A stretch of DNA of 64,000 bases from Bacteroidales bacterium (GCA_017550405.1 JAFZPH010000050.1:1-64000), one strand, 5' to 3'. Counted from the first letter of the stretch, positions 1-8,488 are shown. The notes: generated by a model not told the origin, from the sequence alone. Translations and numbers: made by a program.

Positions 1-399
1 ACTTATGACAAACACCCCCTTATTTTATACGTACCGCATAACATAGTTGTGAATTGCTTAAAAAGAGGACATTGACACTTATGACAAACACCGCGTTCGT
101 CGGCGGTCATTCTATTCTCCACGTTGTGAATTGCTTAAAAAGAGGACATTGACACTTATGACAAACACCCGCCCCGTAGCGGATTCGAACCACCTAAATG
201 TTGTGAATTGCTTAAAAAGAGGACATTGACACTTATGACAAACACCTTCTGCAATGTAGACCCAAATGTCAGTTGAGTTGTGAATTGCTTAAAAAGAGGA
301 CATTGACACTTATGACAAACACCTTGCGCGAGTCTATAATGCTGCTGTGGGGGTTGTGAATTGCTTAAAAAGAGGACATTGACACTTATGACAAACACC
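1..399 (+). CRISPR. Type II-C CRISPR array, trailer end, continues left of window
   Basis: A 47-nt direct repeat, beginning GTTGTGAATTGCTTAAAAAG and ending ATGACAAACACC, occurs in full at 46-92, 123-169, 200-246, 277-323 and 353-399, plus a partial copy at 1-16. The complete copies look identical. The five spacers (17-45, 93-122, 170-199, 247-276, 324-352) are 29-30 nt and unrelated to each other. Repeat length and spacer length are those of Bacteroidota type II-C arrays. Orientation is set by the tracrRNA at 6084-6162, whose anti-repeat pairs with the first 20 nt of the repeat as written on the plus strand, so crRNA is read rightward. The leader and the newest spacers should therefore lie left of the window, and these would be the oldest spacers (inference). 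Confidence 0.98.
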
Positions 400-451
400 A
401 CGATGTGAGTATCTGTCTGAATTATAATGTCCCAACACATGTCAATGTAAT

Positions 452-483
452 AAAAAATCCCGCCCAAATGGACGGGATTTTTT
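452..483. terminator. Bidirectional terminator between CRISPR array and cas2
   Basis: A 14-bp stem with one G-U pair (452-465 with 470-483) surrounds a 4-nt loop. The arms start AAAAAATCCCG and end CGGGATTTTTT, so both strands get a U-tract. It sits between the rightward array and the leftward cas operon and can end both transcripts. Confidence 0.85.
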
Positions 484-514
484 ATTATGTGTGAGTGTTT
501 TTCTTATTCTGATG

Positions 515-847
515 TCAGAATAGCTCCAGTTGTTGTCCTGGCGCATTGGGTGGGACCTCTTTTTTGCAGATGTAAAGCTCGATGTCCGCAAATTGCTTGT
601 CGGTAATGGTTAGACATCCCACTTGACCATATTGGGGCAGGAGGGATCGAACGCGTTTGAGGTGGACTTCGGCGTTCTCGCGACTTGCGCAGTGGCGTAC
701 ATAAATAGAAAACTGAAACATAGTGAAACCGTCAGCCAAGAGGTGCTTACGAAAGTCGGCGGCGGCTTTGCGCTCCTTTTTTGTATCGGTAGGGAGGTCG
801 AAGAATACAAGCAACCACATAATGCGGTATTCTGAAAAGCGGTCCAT
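515..847 (-). CDS. cas2: CRISPR-associated endonuclease Cas2 (type II)
   Basis: Cas2 is the structural partner of Cas1 in the spacer-integration complex. The protein of about 110 residues opens with the type II Cas2 pattern [13 protein letters not shown], a first beta strand followed by the conserved Asp, and ends in QLELF, typical for type II Cas2. It is the last gene of cas9-cas1-cas2. Its ATG at 847 shares one base with the cas1 stop codon (TGATG), which implies translational coupling. A GTG at 850 would add one residue and is an alternative start. No Shine-Dalgarno sequence is visible, as usual in this phylum. Identity is secure from sequence and context. Confidence 0.96.
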   Translation of the reverse strand: MDRFSEYRIMWLLVFFDLPTDTKKERKAAADFRKHLLADGFTMFQFSIYVRHCASRENAEVHLKRVRSLLPQYGQVGCLTITDKQFADIELYICKKEVPPNAPGQQLELF

Positions 848-1755
848 CACATGTCAGGGTAGGATATTTTGCGTATTTCGCCAGCAAAACAGCGTGCAAG
901 GGATGCCGTGGTCTGCGAGGCGGCAACCATCAGAGGACTGCGTTGCTTGCTGATGTGTACTTCGAGGGTGGGGATCGAGAGTAGTGAGCGCTTTATGTCT
1001 GTGGTGACTTCTGCTGTGCGGGGGTGCTGCTTAATGGTAGCCACCACGAGGCGGTCTACGTAGGGCCGGTAAGGCTCCATAATGTCGTCAGCCAAACAAT
1101 AAGCGTTATATCGGTTGTGGTGGTGGATGCCGAAGGTGGGGAGTAGTCCACTGCTGACCAGTGCCCGAGCTATGACTGCACGCAGTATGGCATATCCATA
1201 GTTGAGAAAGTTGTTTGGATATAGCCCATCGCGTCCGCGGTTGAATCCACCTATGTCAGGGAACATCTGGCTCCAGTAGTAAGCAGCAGCTCGCCCTTCG
1301 AGGTTGGTGCTGTCTCCGGAACGGACATCTGCAGCCCATTGGAGCATATTCCCATTCTCAGTACCATAAAGCTCATTCAGTAGGGCTGCCTGATTGAGGA
1401 TTTTCTGCTGCACAGTCTGTTGCCATAGCTGTTTGCACAATGGAACTGAGGCAGATAGTTGGTCTTGGAATCGCTCACTCTGTACGGTGTGTCCTTCTAG
1501 CGGGAGCATCAGTCCCACAGGCATGTGGCTATTGTTGCAAGTGATGACAGAGGCGTTGTTTTCTAATAGCGCTGCCATCAGGCCGTGTGTGACTATGATT
1601 TGTGGGTGGTCTAATACTACCATTCCGATGTCCTCAATAGGAATGGTGGTTTGCTTGCCAGGCTCGCCGTTGTGGTCCTCTAACCGAACTGACAGTTGCC
1701 GGTTCTTCATGGATAGGTAGGCTGGATTTGAGAAACAGAGTGTCCGTTTAATCAT
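847..1755 (-). CDS. cas1: Type II CRISPR-associated integrase Cas1
   Basis: Cas1 is the metal-dependent integrase that inserts new spacers at the leader end of the array. The protein is 302 residues from the ATG at 1755 (MIKRTLCF), the usual Cas1 start; a longer frame to 1785 lies wholly inside cas9 and is less likely. The active-site signature is intact: Glu in [11 protein letters not shown], His in [10 protein letters not shown] and the acidic cluster in [14 protein letters not shown]. The start overlaps the cas9 stop by 8 nt and the stop overlaps the cas2 start, so the three genes form one tightly coupled operon. No cas4 or csn2 is present, which supports subtype II-C. Confidence 0.97.
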   Translation of the reverse strand: MIKRTLCFSNPAYLSMKNRQLSVRLEDHNGEPGKQTTIPIEDIGMVVLDHPQIIVTHGLMAALLENNASVITCNNSHMPVGLMLPLEGHTVQSERFQDQLSASVPLCKQLWQQTVQQKILNQAALLNELYGTENGNMLQWAADVRSGDSTNLEGRAAAYYWSQMFPDIGGFNRGRDGLYPNNFLNYGYAILRAVIARALVSSGLLPTFGIHHHNRYNAYCLADDIMEPYRPYVDRLVVATIKQHPRTAEVTTDIKRSLLSIPTLEVHISKQRSPLMVAASQTTASLARCFAGEIRKISYPDM

Positions 1756-4700
1756 TTTTGTCAAAAGATATTTTACCCAAGCCACTTATTGTGAAATGGA
1801 TTCCTTCGATGAGCATATATCTCGTTGTTATGGACACCCTATCTTTGGGATTGGGATTAGATAAATCTATAAATGATTGCCCTCTCCCTAATTCTTTTTC
1901 AGGACGTGCCTCATTATTGTGGATAAGAATCGTTGTGCCGTTTTTTTCAAAGCTATTAATGACATATAGCCGCTTCTGTAGTTCATCATCATCCATTTCA
2001 CGTAGTCGTGCAATCATTTCAGTGGGAGCATCATTCCCTTTCTTTATTTCATTTTTATCAAATACAATTACATTAGTGCCTGGTCGGATAATTGCATAGA
2101 GTGGAATATTCTCCTTTGACTTTTCGAAACTATCATGGACTGAGATGTTCCCAAATAGTTTTTTAGACTTTGTTATGTCAAATAGTGTTCTGACTTCTTT
2201 CAGCCGCTTGTCACCCATCTTTCCACTCCAGTAAATAGCCATATATGAATTAGTATTATTACCTGCATAATAATTCGTTTTGTATTCTTGCTTAGATAGG
2301 TATGTCTGTTTCTTTATCGGTAAAGGTTCTTTGTTGTCAGTTATACACCTAATGTGTCTAATGCGATTTATTTTGTTACCTCTTTTATCAAGCATGTAAA
2401 TGCCTTTTGTGACAGCTTCTTTGAAAGTCACATCTTCTGGAAATTGTTTTCTTATTATTGAATATAACTCCTTGTTTACAATATTCTTCTCTAAAATCTC
2501 CCATGTCCAATTACTTCTGCCTGTAAATAGTTTGTTTAGTTCTCTTCTTACCACAAAAATAGGTTCTTCTTCATAAATTGTTTTTCCGTGTTCTCGTGAA
2601 ATGATGTAGTCTCCATTATCGTCTTTCACGTATTTGGGAGGTTTGATTTTCGCCAAAAAGGTGTCATCATGTATTTTCCCACGAATGCAGTCACCTTGTG
2701 CGTAGTATGGTTCTTTGTGCTGCTTGTCTTTGTATTGAATTTTGCCGTGAATCCTTAATTTGCGTTTTGCTGGAGTAATGGTCTGATCCTTTGAGATGTG
2801 GTTTATGAGAATGTTAGTTTCAATAGTCTCTACAAGGTTTGAAACATTGCCCAATTTGCAAGATTTTATTTCATCAGACAACTTACTATTAAGTGATGCT
2901 TTTTCCGCATCAGGGGCTTCTTGCACTTGGTAGAATAGTTCAATGATGCGGTCTCTTTTTGCTGCAACGGGAATCATGGTGAGAATAGTGGCATCAACAG
3001 CGTGATGGGAATGTTTCGCACGGTCTTTTTTCTCATCGACGCTTTGTACTCCCAATATCTTGCGGAAGTCAGCTGTGATGCGACCTTTTTGGACATCGAC
3101 TCTCGTGAAGACCGATTTCAGATAGTGGAATGCGTATTTTGTGATGATTCGTGTGTCTACGAGCTGCCTGTTGCGGAAACCAAGGTCAAGTTCGTCTTTC
3201 TGTATTGTGAAGGTTTTGACTTTGGTTTGCCAATAGTCCAATTCCAACTCCCAAAGATGTTTCTGCTGAATGCATTCGTCCTTGCGGTCGACGGTGGTTG
3301 CCGTTCGAGCGTTCTTTTTCCATAGTTCTATTTGGCTCTTGCAATGCTCTACCGTTTCTTCCCATGGCTTGATTCGCTCCTTAATTTCTTTGTAATTCGA
3401 TAATTGGGTCGGGATAAGGTTTCCTTTTACTACTCGGTTGAAATGAGTTGAGCAGACGGTTCTGTTTGTCAAGGAATCGTTGAACGATATACTGCGTGGG
3501 ATGGTGTGTTCGATATCCACTGCATTCCCGTCAAATAGTTTTGTTATACTTATGGCGTCTCCCGTGTAAAGACAGCGGAATTTCTGTTCTTTCCATAGTT
3601 TGTATTTCTGAAGGTCGAGAGCGAATCTCTCAGCCTTCTCCTTTTGGATTCGCGATGCTTTGGCGTATTTGTCAATATCGGGTTCTTTAAAGTCGCCTGA
3701 TTCGATCTGCTCGAACAGTAGCCGTCCTTTCTCTATATCGTCATTTGAATAGTTGGGTCTGAAATCCTTTATGATGTTGGTGATAAGGTCATTCTCTTTT
3801 TTGCGTTCGTTCTGGTACCTCTCTATTGCCTTGCGCCAGTTAGCATCGTTCATGTCTCGTGCCGTTTCTACCACCACACGAGTGTCTTCGTCTATCATAC
3901 CGTGTTTTAGTAATTCGTTCACTGCACGCCTTAGTGTGTGTAGGGTACGCATGGCTACGGGATTCTTAATCGAACCTATATTTGGAGTCCCTAGTTGATA
4001 ATAGCTCCTTATGCAACCACCAATATCGCCTGTGGTTGCTTTTTGGTGTGGAAAAAGACTTATTTGGGAGTGGTGATAAAGGGCATCCCATTTTTCTTTG
4101 GGCGATATCTCAGGGAATGTTTGTGAGAGGTATTCTTTAAGAGCATCGCTTTGGTGGGGCAGTTTGTAGTAATCTCGTTTTGTCGATGAGAAGAATTGTT
4201 GGTATAGGCTTTCTACAGTTTCTTGGATGGACTGTTGTTCTTCTAATTGTAATGTATTCCAGACTTTCAGTCCGATGGAGTCAATTATGCACCTCAGAAC
4301 ATCCTCTTTGTCTCTGCCATCCAATTTGTATTGATAATCTCTATAGGCCTTTTGGTTTTCAATGGACAGGGATTTATAGTTGGCGATGAGGGTGTTGGCA
4401 ATGTTGTATTCAGTGCGTAGCGTTGAAATCTTTGCTGAAATGCGCTTTATCTCTTCGTTGATAGTTTCTTTGCATTCAGTCCACTTCTCTTTGCCGATAA
4501 TGTCAGGTATCTTGGCGACGGCTACAGCCTCGCTGTATATCATCCCTTCGCGGAGGAATGGGAGGATATTTCGTATTGCTTTCAGACTCAATGGGGCGTA
4601 ACCTTCCTGCAATACGCTCCATAGCCGTTTGATGTTGCCAATCTGTTCTTCGTTTAGACCGATTCTTTCTTTTGCCAAATCTGCAAGTTCTTCGTAATCG

Positions 4701-6037
4701 TCGCTGTTATAGCACAGGTGCCAGATGTCTTCGTAGTTATATCTGATAGTGTGAACCTCTCCAGTCTTGTAATTGGTGCGGCATTTGTCGGTCTCTATTA
4801 CTGCGGTACGCCATTCGTTGCCCACTATCTTGCTAAGTCTATTGATGACAGGGCAACCAGCCACAGTAGTATAGTCGGGGTAATTGATGGTATGATTCTT
4901 GTAGTTGAAATCGTGTCCAGGGTATTCTTTTGCAATCCAGTTTTTCACCTCTTCGAATTTAAAGGTGGCATTGGCGCGGGTGAATAGTTTCTCAAAAAGC
5001 CTGTTGCGTTGCTCGTTGGATAACTTCAGCCATTTGCCATCCTCTTCGAGGCGGAACTTGATATTGTTGATAAAGGTCAGAGCCCTGTACTCCTCATAGT
5101 CGGGATGACTTATGGGGCATCGGCGTCTCCCTTTTTCGAGTGTACACTCCCCGACATTCCCTCTTTGTGAGCGCAAGGGGCGACGGTAGAATATGGTCCC
5201 TTCTCCTTTCTTGGTGCTAATAAGGCGCGTGTATAGTTCGGGATCTTTTAGGTGTATATTCTGGCGTTTGCATATCGCGTCTACTTCTTCACGACATTGT
5301 TTCTGAACAGCTTGATATTCACTGTTTCGGACTCGTATGCCATCTCTTTCCAAAAGGGCAAAAGCACATCCTACTGTTTGCAGGTTGTGGCTTCTCATAT
5401 ATTCTTCAAGAACCTTCGATTTTTTTTCTTCCGATTTCTGCATGGCCTCACTTATGTCGATAGTGGAGCTGTCCTCGTCCTCATTAGCCTCTTTCAGCGT
5501 TTCGCCTTTGCTACTTTTGAAACCTCGTCGTTGCGCAATGTGGTACATAGCTCGACCAAATTTATATTTGTCGGTTTGGTCATTCCAGTCAATCAGCCTA
5601 TCTATTAATTCAGCCCTTAACTGATAAGGACTGCTGTATTCGGGTATTCCGTCATAGTTGAAGTCCAGACGAACCCATTGCTCGAATTTGGTGGCATTAA
5701 TTGGGTATTGCCTTTTCAAGCCTTTGGATTTGTCGTATCTGCTCCATTGGTCAAGCTCTTCAATGGTAAGGGGGCAGCAACCATATTCGATAAGTAGTCT
5801 TAATGTAGCCCAAATTCTGTATTTGCGCGATTGGTATAGTCGGCGAATGGAGCGGTATCGGGTCCTTTCGGAGGCGTATGAGAATTCTCCTTTGTCTCCA
5901 TTCCCCACTCCTGATTTGAATATTATGGAGGTGTAATATTCTAGTTGGTCTGTAATATTTTCCCCATTGTCAGTGTCTCTGACGGCCAATCCTATTGAGT
6001 TGGTTCCAAGGTCTATACCTAATATTTTTCCTGCCAT
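1748..6037 (-). CDS. cas9: Type II-C CRISPR RNA-guided endonuclease Cas9, long form
   Basis: Cas9 cleaves DNA matched by a crRNA:tracrRNA guide. The protein has 1,429 residues, in the long class seen in Bacteroidota and clearly longer than Neisseria-type II-C enzymes (about 1,080). All catalytic elements are visible: RuvC-I with D9 (ILGIDLGTNS), an Arg-rich bridge helix near 55-85, RuvC-II with E724 (VVVETARD), HNH with H844, N858 and N867 at the same spacing as in the Streptococcus pyogenes enzyme, and RuvC-III with H1012 and D1015 (HHAVDA). It should be a fully active nuclease. It is the first gene of cas9-cas1-cas2. The PAM cannot be read from sequence. Its 5' leader overlaps the tracrRNA on the opposite strand. 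Confidence 0.98.
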   Translation of the reverse strand: MAGKILGIDLGTNSIGLAVRDTDNGENITDQLEYYTSIIFKSGVGNGDKGEFSYASERTRYRSIRRLYQSRKYRIWATLRLLIEYGCCPLTIEELDQWSRYDKSKGLKRQYPINATKFEQWVRLDFNYDGIPEYSSPYQLRAELIDRLIDWNDQTDKYKFGRAMYHIAQRRGFKSSKGETLKEANEDEDSSTIDISEAMQKSEEKKSKVLEEYMRSHNLQTVGCAFALLERDGIRVRNSEYQAVQKQCREEVDAICKRQNIHLKDPELYTRLISTKKGEGTIFYRRPLRSQRGNVGECTLEKGRRRCPISHPDYEEYRALTFINNIKFRLEEDGKWLKLSNEQRNRLFEKLFTRANATFKFEEVKNWIAKEYPGHDFNYKNHTINYPDYTTVAGCPVINRLSKIVGNEWRTAVIETDKCRTNYKTGEVHTIRYNYEDIWHLCYNSDDYEELADLAKERIGLNEEQIGNIKRLWSVLQEGYAPLSLKAIRNILPFLREGMIYSEAVAVAKIPDIIGKEKWTECKETINEEIKRISAKISTLRTEYNIANTLIANYKSLSIENQKAYRDYQYKLDGRDKEDVLRCIIDSIGLKVWNTLQLEEQQSIQETVESLYQQFFSSTKRDYYKLPHQSDALKEYLSQTFPEISPKEKWDALYHHSQISLFPHQKATTGDIGGCIRSYYQLGTPNIGSIKNPVAMRTLHTLRRAVNELLKHGMIDEDTRVVVETARDMNDANWRKAIERYQNERKKENDLITNIIKDFRPNYSNDDIEKGRLLFEQIESGDFKEPDIDKYAKASRIQKEKAERFALDLQKYKLWKEQKFRCLYTGDAISITKLFDGNAVDIEHTIPRSISFNDSLTNRTVCSTHFNRVVKGNLIPTQLSNYKEIKERIKPWEETVEHCKSQIELWKKNARTATTVDRKDECIQQKHLWELELDYWQTKVKTFTIQKDELDLGFRNRQLVDTRIITKYAFHYLKSVFTRVDVQKGRITADFRKILGVQSVDEKKDRAKHSHHAVDATILTMIPVAAKRDRIIELFYQVQEAPDAEKASLNSKLSDEIKSCKLGNVSNLVETIETNILINHISKDQTITPAKRKLRIHGKIQYKDKQHKEPYYAQGDCIRGKIHDDTFLAKIKPPKYVKDDNGDYIISREHGKTIYEEEPIFVVRRELNKLFTGRSNWTWEILEKNIVNKELYSIIRKQFPEDVTFKEAVTKGIYMLDKRGNKINRIRHIRCITDNKEPLPIKKQTYLSKQEYKTNYYAGNNTNSYMAIYWSGKMGDKRLKEVRTLFDITKSKKLFGNISVHDSFEKSKENIPLYAIIRPGTNVIVFDKNEIKKGNDAPTEMIARLREMDDDELQKRLYVINSFEKNGTTILIHNNEARPEKELGRGQSFIDLSNPNPKDRVSITTRYMLIEGIHFTISGLGKISFDKND

Positions 6038-6050
6038 AGTGTTTTTTTTG

Positions 6051-6080
6051 TTGCTGTTTCAGATTTTGTTTGTATCTTTG
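6051..6080 (+). promoter_or_regulatory. Bacteroidota-type promoter of the tracrRNA
   Basis: TTG at 6051-6053 and TATCTTTG at 6073-6080 are 19 nt apart, an exact match to the Bacteroidota housekeeping promoter. The predicted start falls about 4-7 nt downstream, immediately before the anti-repeat. Confidence 0.8.
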
Positions 6081-6083
6081 CAA

Positions 6084-6162
6084 TGCTTTTTAAGCTTTTC
6101 ACAATAAGGCTATAAGCCGAAGATTCCTCGGGAGTTGCGCGTTTGCGTGCTCCCATTTTTTT
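6084..6162 (+). ncRNA. tracrRNA of the type II-C system
   Basis: Positions 6086-6105 form an anti-repeat: against the first 20 nt of the CRISPR repeat, 18 positions can pair (one as G-U), with a 2-nt internal U-U mismatch in the middle. It is followed by a short hairpin (6108-6111 with 6115-6118, GGCT/AGCC), then a longer two-part hairpin (6130-6134 with 6150-6154, GGGAG/CTCCC, plus an inner GCGC/GCGU stem) and seven T residues at 6156-6162 as a terminator. A strong promoter lies directly upstream. Architecture (anti-repeat, nexus-like hairpin, terminator hairpin) and position beside cas9 fit a tracrRNA. The exact 5' end is inferred from the promoter. Confidence 0.9.
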
Positions 6163-6300
6163 ATAATAATAGATGCTCTGTTTTTGCAATATTAGGGAGT
6201 TTTTTGAAAATGCAAAGATACAACTTTTTTCTGAATAATATGCTGGGTGAAGGTGTTAAATGTTAATCGTGACTTGCTCTTTTTTATTTACAATAAAGCA
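6163..6300. other. Intergenic region between the tracrRNA and the next gene's terminator
   Basis: Apart from the cas9 promoter candidates this AT-rich stretch holds nothing recognisable. Confidence 0.5.
6186..6220 (-). promoter_or_regulatory. Candidate cas9 operon promoter region
   Basis: On the minus strand TAATATTG (6193-6186) has TTG (6215-6213) 19 nt upstream, and a stronger -7 box TATCTTTG (6220-6213) has no good -33 element. Either would give a cas9 leader of about 150-175 nt that is antisense to the whole tracrRNA. No better box lies between 6038 and 6186 on this strand. Confidence 0.4.
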
Positions 6301-6330
6301 AGCCCGGAACTGACTATGCGGTTCTGGGCT
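6301..6330 (-). terminator. Terminator of the 6384-7136 gene
   Basis: A 10-bp stem AGCCCGGAAC / GTTCTGGGCT (one G-U) with a 10-nt loop lies 54 nt past the stop codon, followed on the minus strand by a T-rich stretch. Confidence 0.7.
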
Positions 6331-6383
6331 TAAAATTGCTTGATGTGTTGGCGGCTTGTGCCTACAGGGTTGGGCAGGGCTGA

Positions 6384-7136
6384 TTACAGCACTACGCGAT
6401 GGGTGAGCATGATGTAGCCCACGCGGCGGTGCACGTTTTTCAACGAGCCGTCGGCATAGGCAGTGTTGAAGAAGTTGTGCAGGGGCATGGAGAACATGAG
6501 CATGGTTTTGTGGCGGCCTTTGGCCACGGTGCGACTCAGGGCGAAGTCGAGGCCCCAACCGCTCTGCAGCATCTCTTTGTTGCGGGCTTCCCAGGTGCCG
6601 CCGCAACCTACCACTTTGTCGTAGAACACGCCGGCCTCAAGGGAGTGTCTGTTGCCGCCCAGCACCAGTCCGGCACGCGGCTGGAAGTAGAACCCGCGCA
6701 GGCTCTCGTCGTTAGGCATGAAGCATATTTCCTGGCTCTTGAAATAGGCACCGGCATAGAGTCCGATGCTCACGGGTTTCCACGACATGTCCAAGCCGAT
6801 ACCGTAGTCGCCTATTCGTTTGAAGGGGTTGCTGAATGCACGGTGGTAAGGTCCGTAGATGTCGTGCATCGGTGCCTCAAAGCCGGCTTTTGCCATGCCT
6901 ATCGGGAACACCAGGTCGGCACTGGGCAGGATGGACTCTACAATCAACGAATCGGTGGAGTTGCCGTCGAAGGCAAAGTGGACAACTGCACTGTGGGCCA
7001 GATTGTACAAAAGTGTGGTCCAATAGTTGGTCGACCATGCACGTGTGTTGACTGTGAATTGGCTTCTCTTTGTCTGCGCCGAAGCACCTGCGGTCAGCAG
7101 AACTGTCATGATTACAATTAATAAGGTCTTTTTCAT
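6384..7136 (-). CDS. Secreted outer-membrane-like protein, paralogue of 7730-8488
   Basis: A 250-residue protein of unknown function. It has a clear signal peptide (MKKTLLIVIMTVLLTAGASA, cleavage before QT) and then alternating, aromatic-rich segments with a C-terminal hydrophobic strand, as in small outer-membrane beta barrels (inference). It is a clear paralogue of the protein at 7730-8488 over its full length; shared blocks include YGPYHRAF, KSQEICFM and FSMPLHNF. A Bacteroidota-like -7 box (TAATTTTG) lies just upstream. It forms the left half of a duplicated unit whose other member is a divergent cstA gene; in this copy the cstA partner is truncated. Confidence 0.85.
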   Translation of the reverse strand: MKKTLLIVIMTVLLTAGASAQTKRSQFTVNTRAWSTNYWTTLLYNLAHSAVVHFAFDGNSTDSLIVESILPSADLVFPIGMAKAGFEAPMHDIYGPYHRAFSNPFKRIGDYGIGLDMSWKPVSIGLYAGAYFKSQEICFMPNDESLRGFYFQPRAGLVLGGNRHSLEAGVFYDKVVGCGGTWEARNKEMLQSGWGLDFALSRTVAKGRHKTMLMFSMPLHNFFNTAYADGSLKNVHRRVGYIMLTHRVVL

Positions 7137-7476
7137 CTTCTGTTAGTTTTATGTATTGACCATGCAAAATTAATACTTTTTTTCGAAAAAAGAGGAATCT
7201 ATTAAATGGGGCATGCGGATATTTACTTTCTCAACATACGCAAATCAAAACAAATCCAGACGAATAACCCTTGTTGCCTATTTGGATTGTGCAAGTCTAT
7301 ACCAATTGTTCAGGGATGCCAGGAGTGCAAAGAATTATCCCCAATCGGCCAAATGACCGAATGGAGATTATGTTTTTTTGGTGGCGGTACAGGCTTTGCA
7401 ATGGGTCACTTTGATGAAAAAAGGTCGCCATGTCTGAAAAAAAACGTATCTTAGCAGATTCAAAAAACATAATATT
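7137..7476. other. 340-bp intergenic region, no convincing gene
   Basis: It holds the promoter of the minus-strand gene at 7136 and, at its right end, TATCTTAG (about 7450-7457), a decayed copy of the cstA -7 box. The corresponding interval in the second duplicate (8489-8608) is only 120 bp, so about 220 bp are extra here. A short open frame at 7206-7454 has no signal of being coding. Confidence 0.6.
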
Positions 7477-7671
7477 ATGGTATCGTTTCCACTTGCTATT
7501 GTGCTGTTATTGCTTGGCTATCTGCTTTATTCCAAGGTTATAGAGCGGATTGTCGAAGTCGACCCCGATCGTCCCACGCCCGCCGTGGCACACCCCGACG
7601 GTGTGGACTATGTGCCCATGAAACCCTGGCGCATTTATCTCATCCAGTTCCTCAAGACCGATTTGGGTTAA
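7477..7671 (+). pseudogene. Truncated cstA copy, first 60 codons only
   Basis: The 64-codon frame matches the first 60 codons of the full cstA at 8609-10075 at about 80 percent of amino acids (both contain TPAVAHPDGVDYVPMKPWR) while differing at many third codon positions. Homology stops abruptly at codon 60, and the next bases GACCGATTTGGGTTAAA are a motif found at three other intergenic places in the window. The full CstA has 488 residues and many membrane helices, so this piece, with one helix, cannot transport. There are no internal stops, so either the truncation is recent or the short peptide is kept. Confidence 0.85.
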
Positions 7672-7673
7672 AA
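7656..7673 (+). repeat. Copy of the GACCGATTTGGGTTAAA repeat motif at the cstA breakpoint
   Basis: The same motif ends the element at 26300-26635 (both ends, inverted) and occurs in weaker form at 18405-18427. Here it begins where homology to cstA stops. Confidence 0.7.
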
Positions 7674-7674
7674 T

Positions 7675-7711
7675 AACACAAGCCCGCGCTTGGGGTGCGC
7701 GGGCTAGTGTT
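7675..7711. terminator. Strong bidirectional terminator
   Basis: Perfect 9-bp stem AGCCCGCGC / GCGCGGGCT (7681-7689 with 7697-7705), extended by AACAC / GTGTT across single unpaired bases. It lies between the truncated cstA (+) and the end of the 7730-8488 gene (-). Confidence 0.85.
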
Positions 7712-7729
7712 GTGATATCCGGTATGGGG

Positions 7730-8488
7730 TTAGAAGATGATGCGGTGGGTGAGCATGAGGTAGCCTACTTTGCGTACCTTGCCTTTCAGCATGCCGCCGG
7801 TGTAGTCTTCGTTGAGGAAGTTGTGGAGGGGCATGGAGAACATGAGCAAGACTTTGCGGGAGTTGGCATTGTTGGCGTAGGAGATGGCAAAGTCGAGGCC
7901 CAAGCCGCTTGCAATCATGTCTTTGTTGGGGGTGCCGAAAACCTGCGAGGTGCCGGTGCAGCCGACGGTGAAGTCATAGAAGACACCAGCCTCGAGGGCG
8001 GTGCGCTGACCGCCAATCACGAGTCCGGCACGGGGCTGGAAGTAGTTGCCGCGCAGGTTCTGGTCGTTGGCCATGAAGCATATTTCCTGGCTCTTGTAGT
8101 AGGCACCGGCATAGACGCCTACAATCGAGGGCACCCAGGAGGCATCGAGACCTATGCTGAAGTCGCCGAGTCGTTTGAAGGGTGTTCCGAAGGCACGGTG
8201 GTAGGGACCATAGATGTCGTTAGGGCTAGCAAATCCCTCTTTGCCCATGCCGATGGGGAAGGCGAGGTCGGCGTTGGGGATAGCGGCCTCAATTGCGGGA
8301 TTGTTGTCGAAGACAAGATAGGTCACAGCATCGCGTGCGATGTTGTAGAGCAGGGTGGACCAATAGTTGGATGACCATGCACGGGTGTTGATGGTGAACT
8401 GACTTTTGGATTGAGTTTTTGTTTCTTGGGCAGAGGCTCCAGTGGCCATGATAACTGCCATTGCGACAATTAATAATGCTTTTTTCAT
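7730..8488 (-). CDS. Secreted outer-membrane-like protein, paralogue of 6384-7136
   Basis: A 252-residue protein of unknown function with a signal peptide (MKKALLIVAMAVIMATGASA) and a probable small beta-barrel body. The start at 8488 is chosen because it gives the signal peptide and the same N-terminus as the paralogue; the frame extends to 8569 but that part contains the promoter (TATCTTTGCC near 8516-8524 on the minus strand). It aligns end to end with the protein at 6384-7136. It is divergent from the intact cstA at 8609, the same arrangement as in the left duplicate. Confidence 0.85.
   Translation of the reverse strand: MKKALLIVAMAVIMATGASAQETKTQSKSQFTINTRAWSSNYWSTLLYNIARDAVTYLVFDNNPAIEAAIPNADLAFPIGMGKEGFASPNDIYGPYHRAFGTPFKRLGDFSIGLDASWVPSIVGVYAGAYYKSQEICFMANDQNLRGNYFQPRAGLVIGGQRTALEAGVFYDFTVGCTGTSQVFGTPNKDMIASGLGLDFAISYANNANSRKVLLMFSMPLHNFLNEDYTGGMLKGKVRKVGYLMLTHRIIF

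Noticed and set aside
372..399. TTGACA hexamer inside each CRISPR repeat as a possible internal promoter, as known in Neisseria II-C arrays
   Set aside because: The matching -10 would fall in the spacers, which show no shared TATAAT or TAnnTTTG box, and the phylum does not use the TTGACA/TATAAT pair.
7206..7454. Possible 82-residue gene in the 340-bp gap
   Set aside because: No signal peptide, domain, promoter or codon pattern; it lies in DNA absent from the second duplicate.
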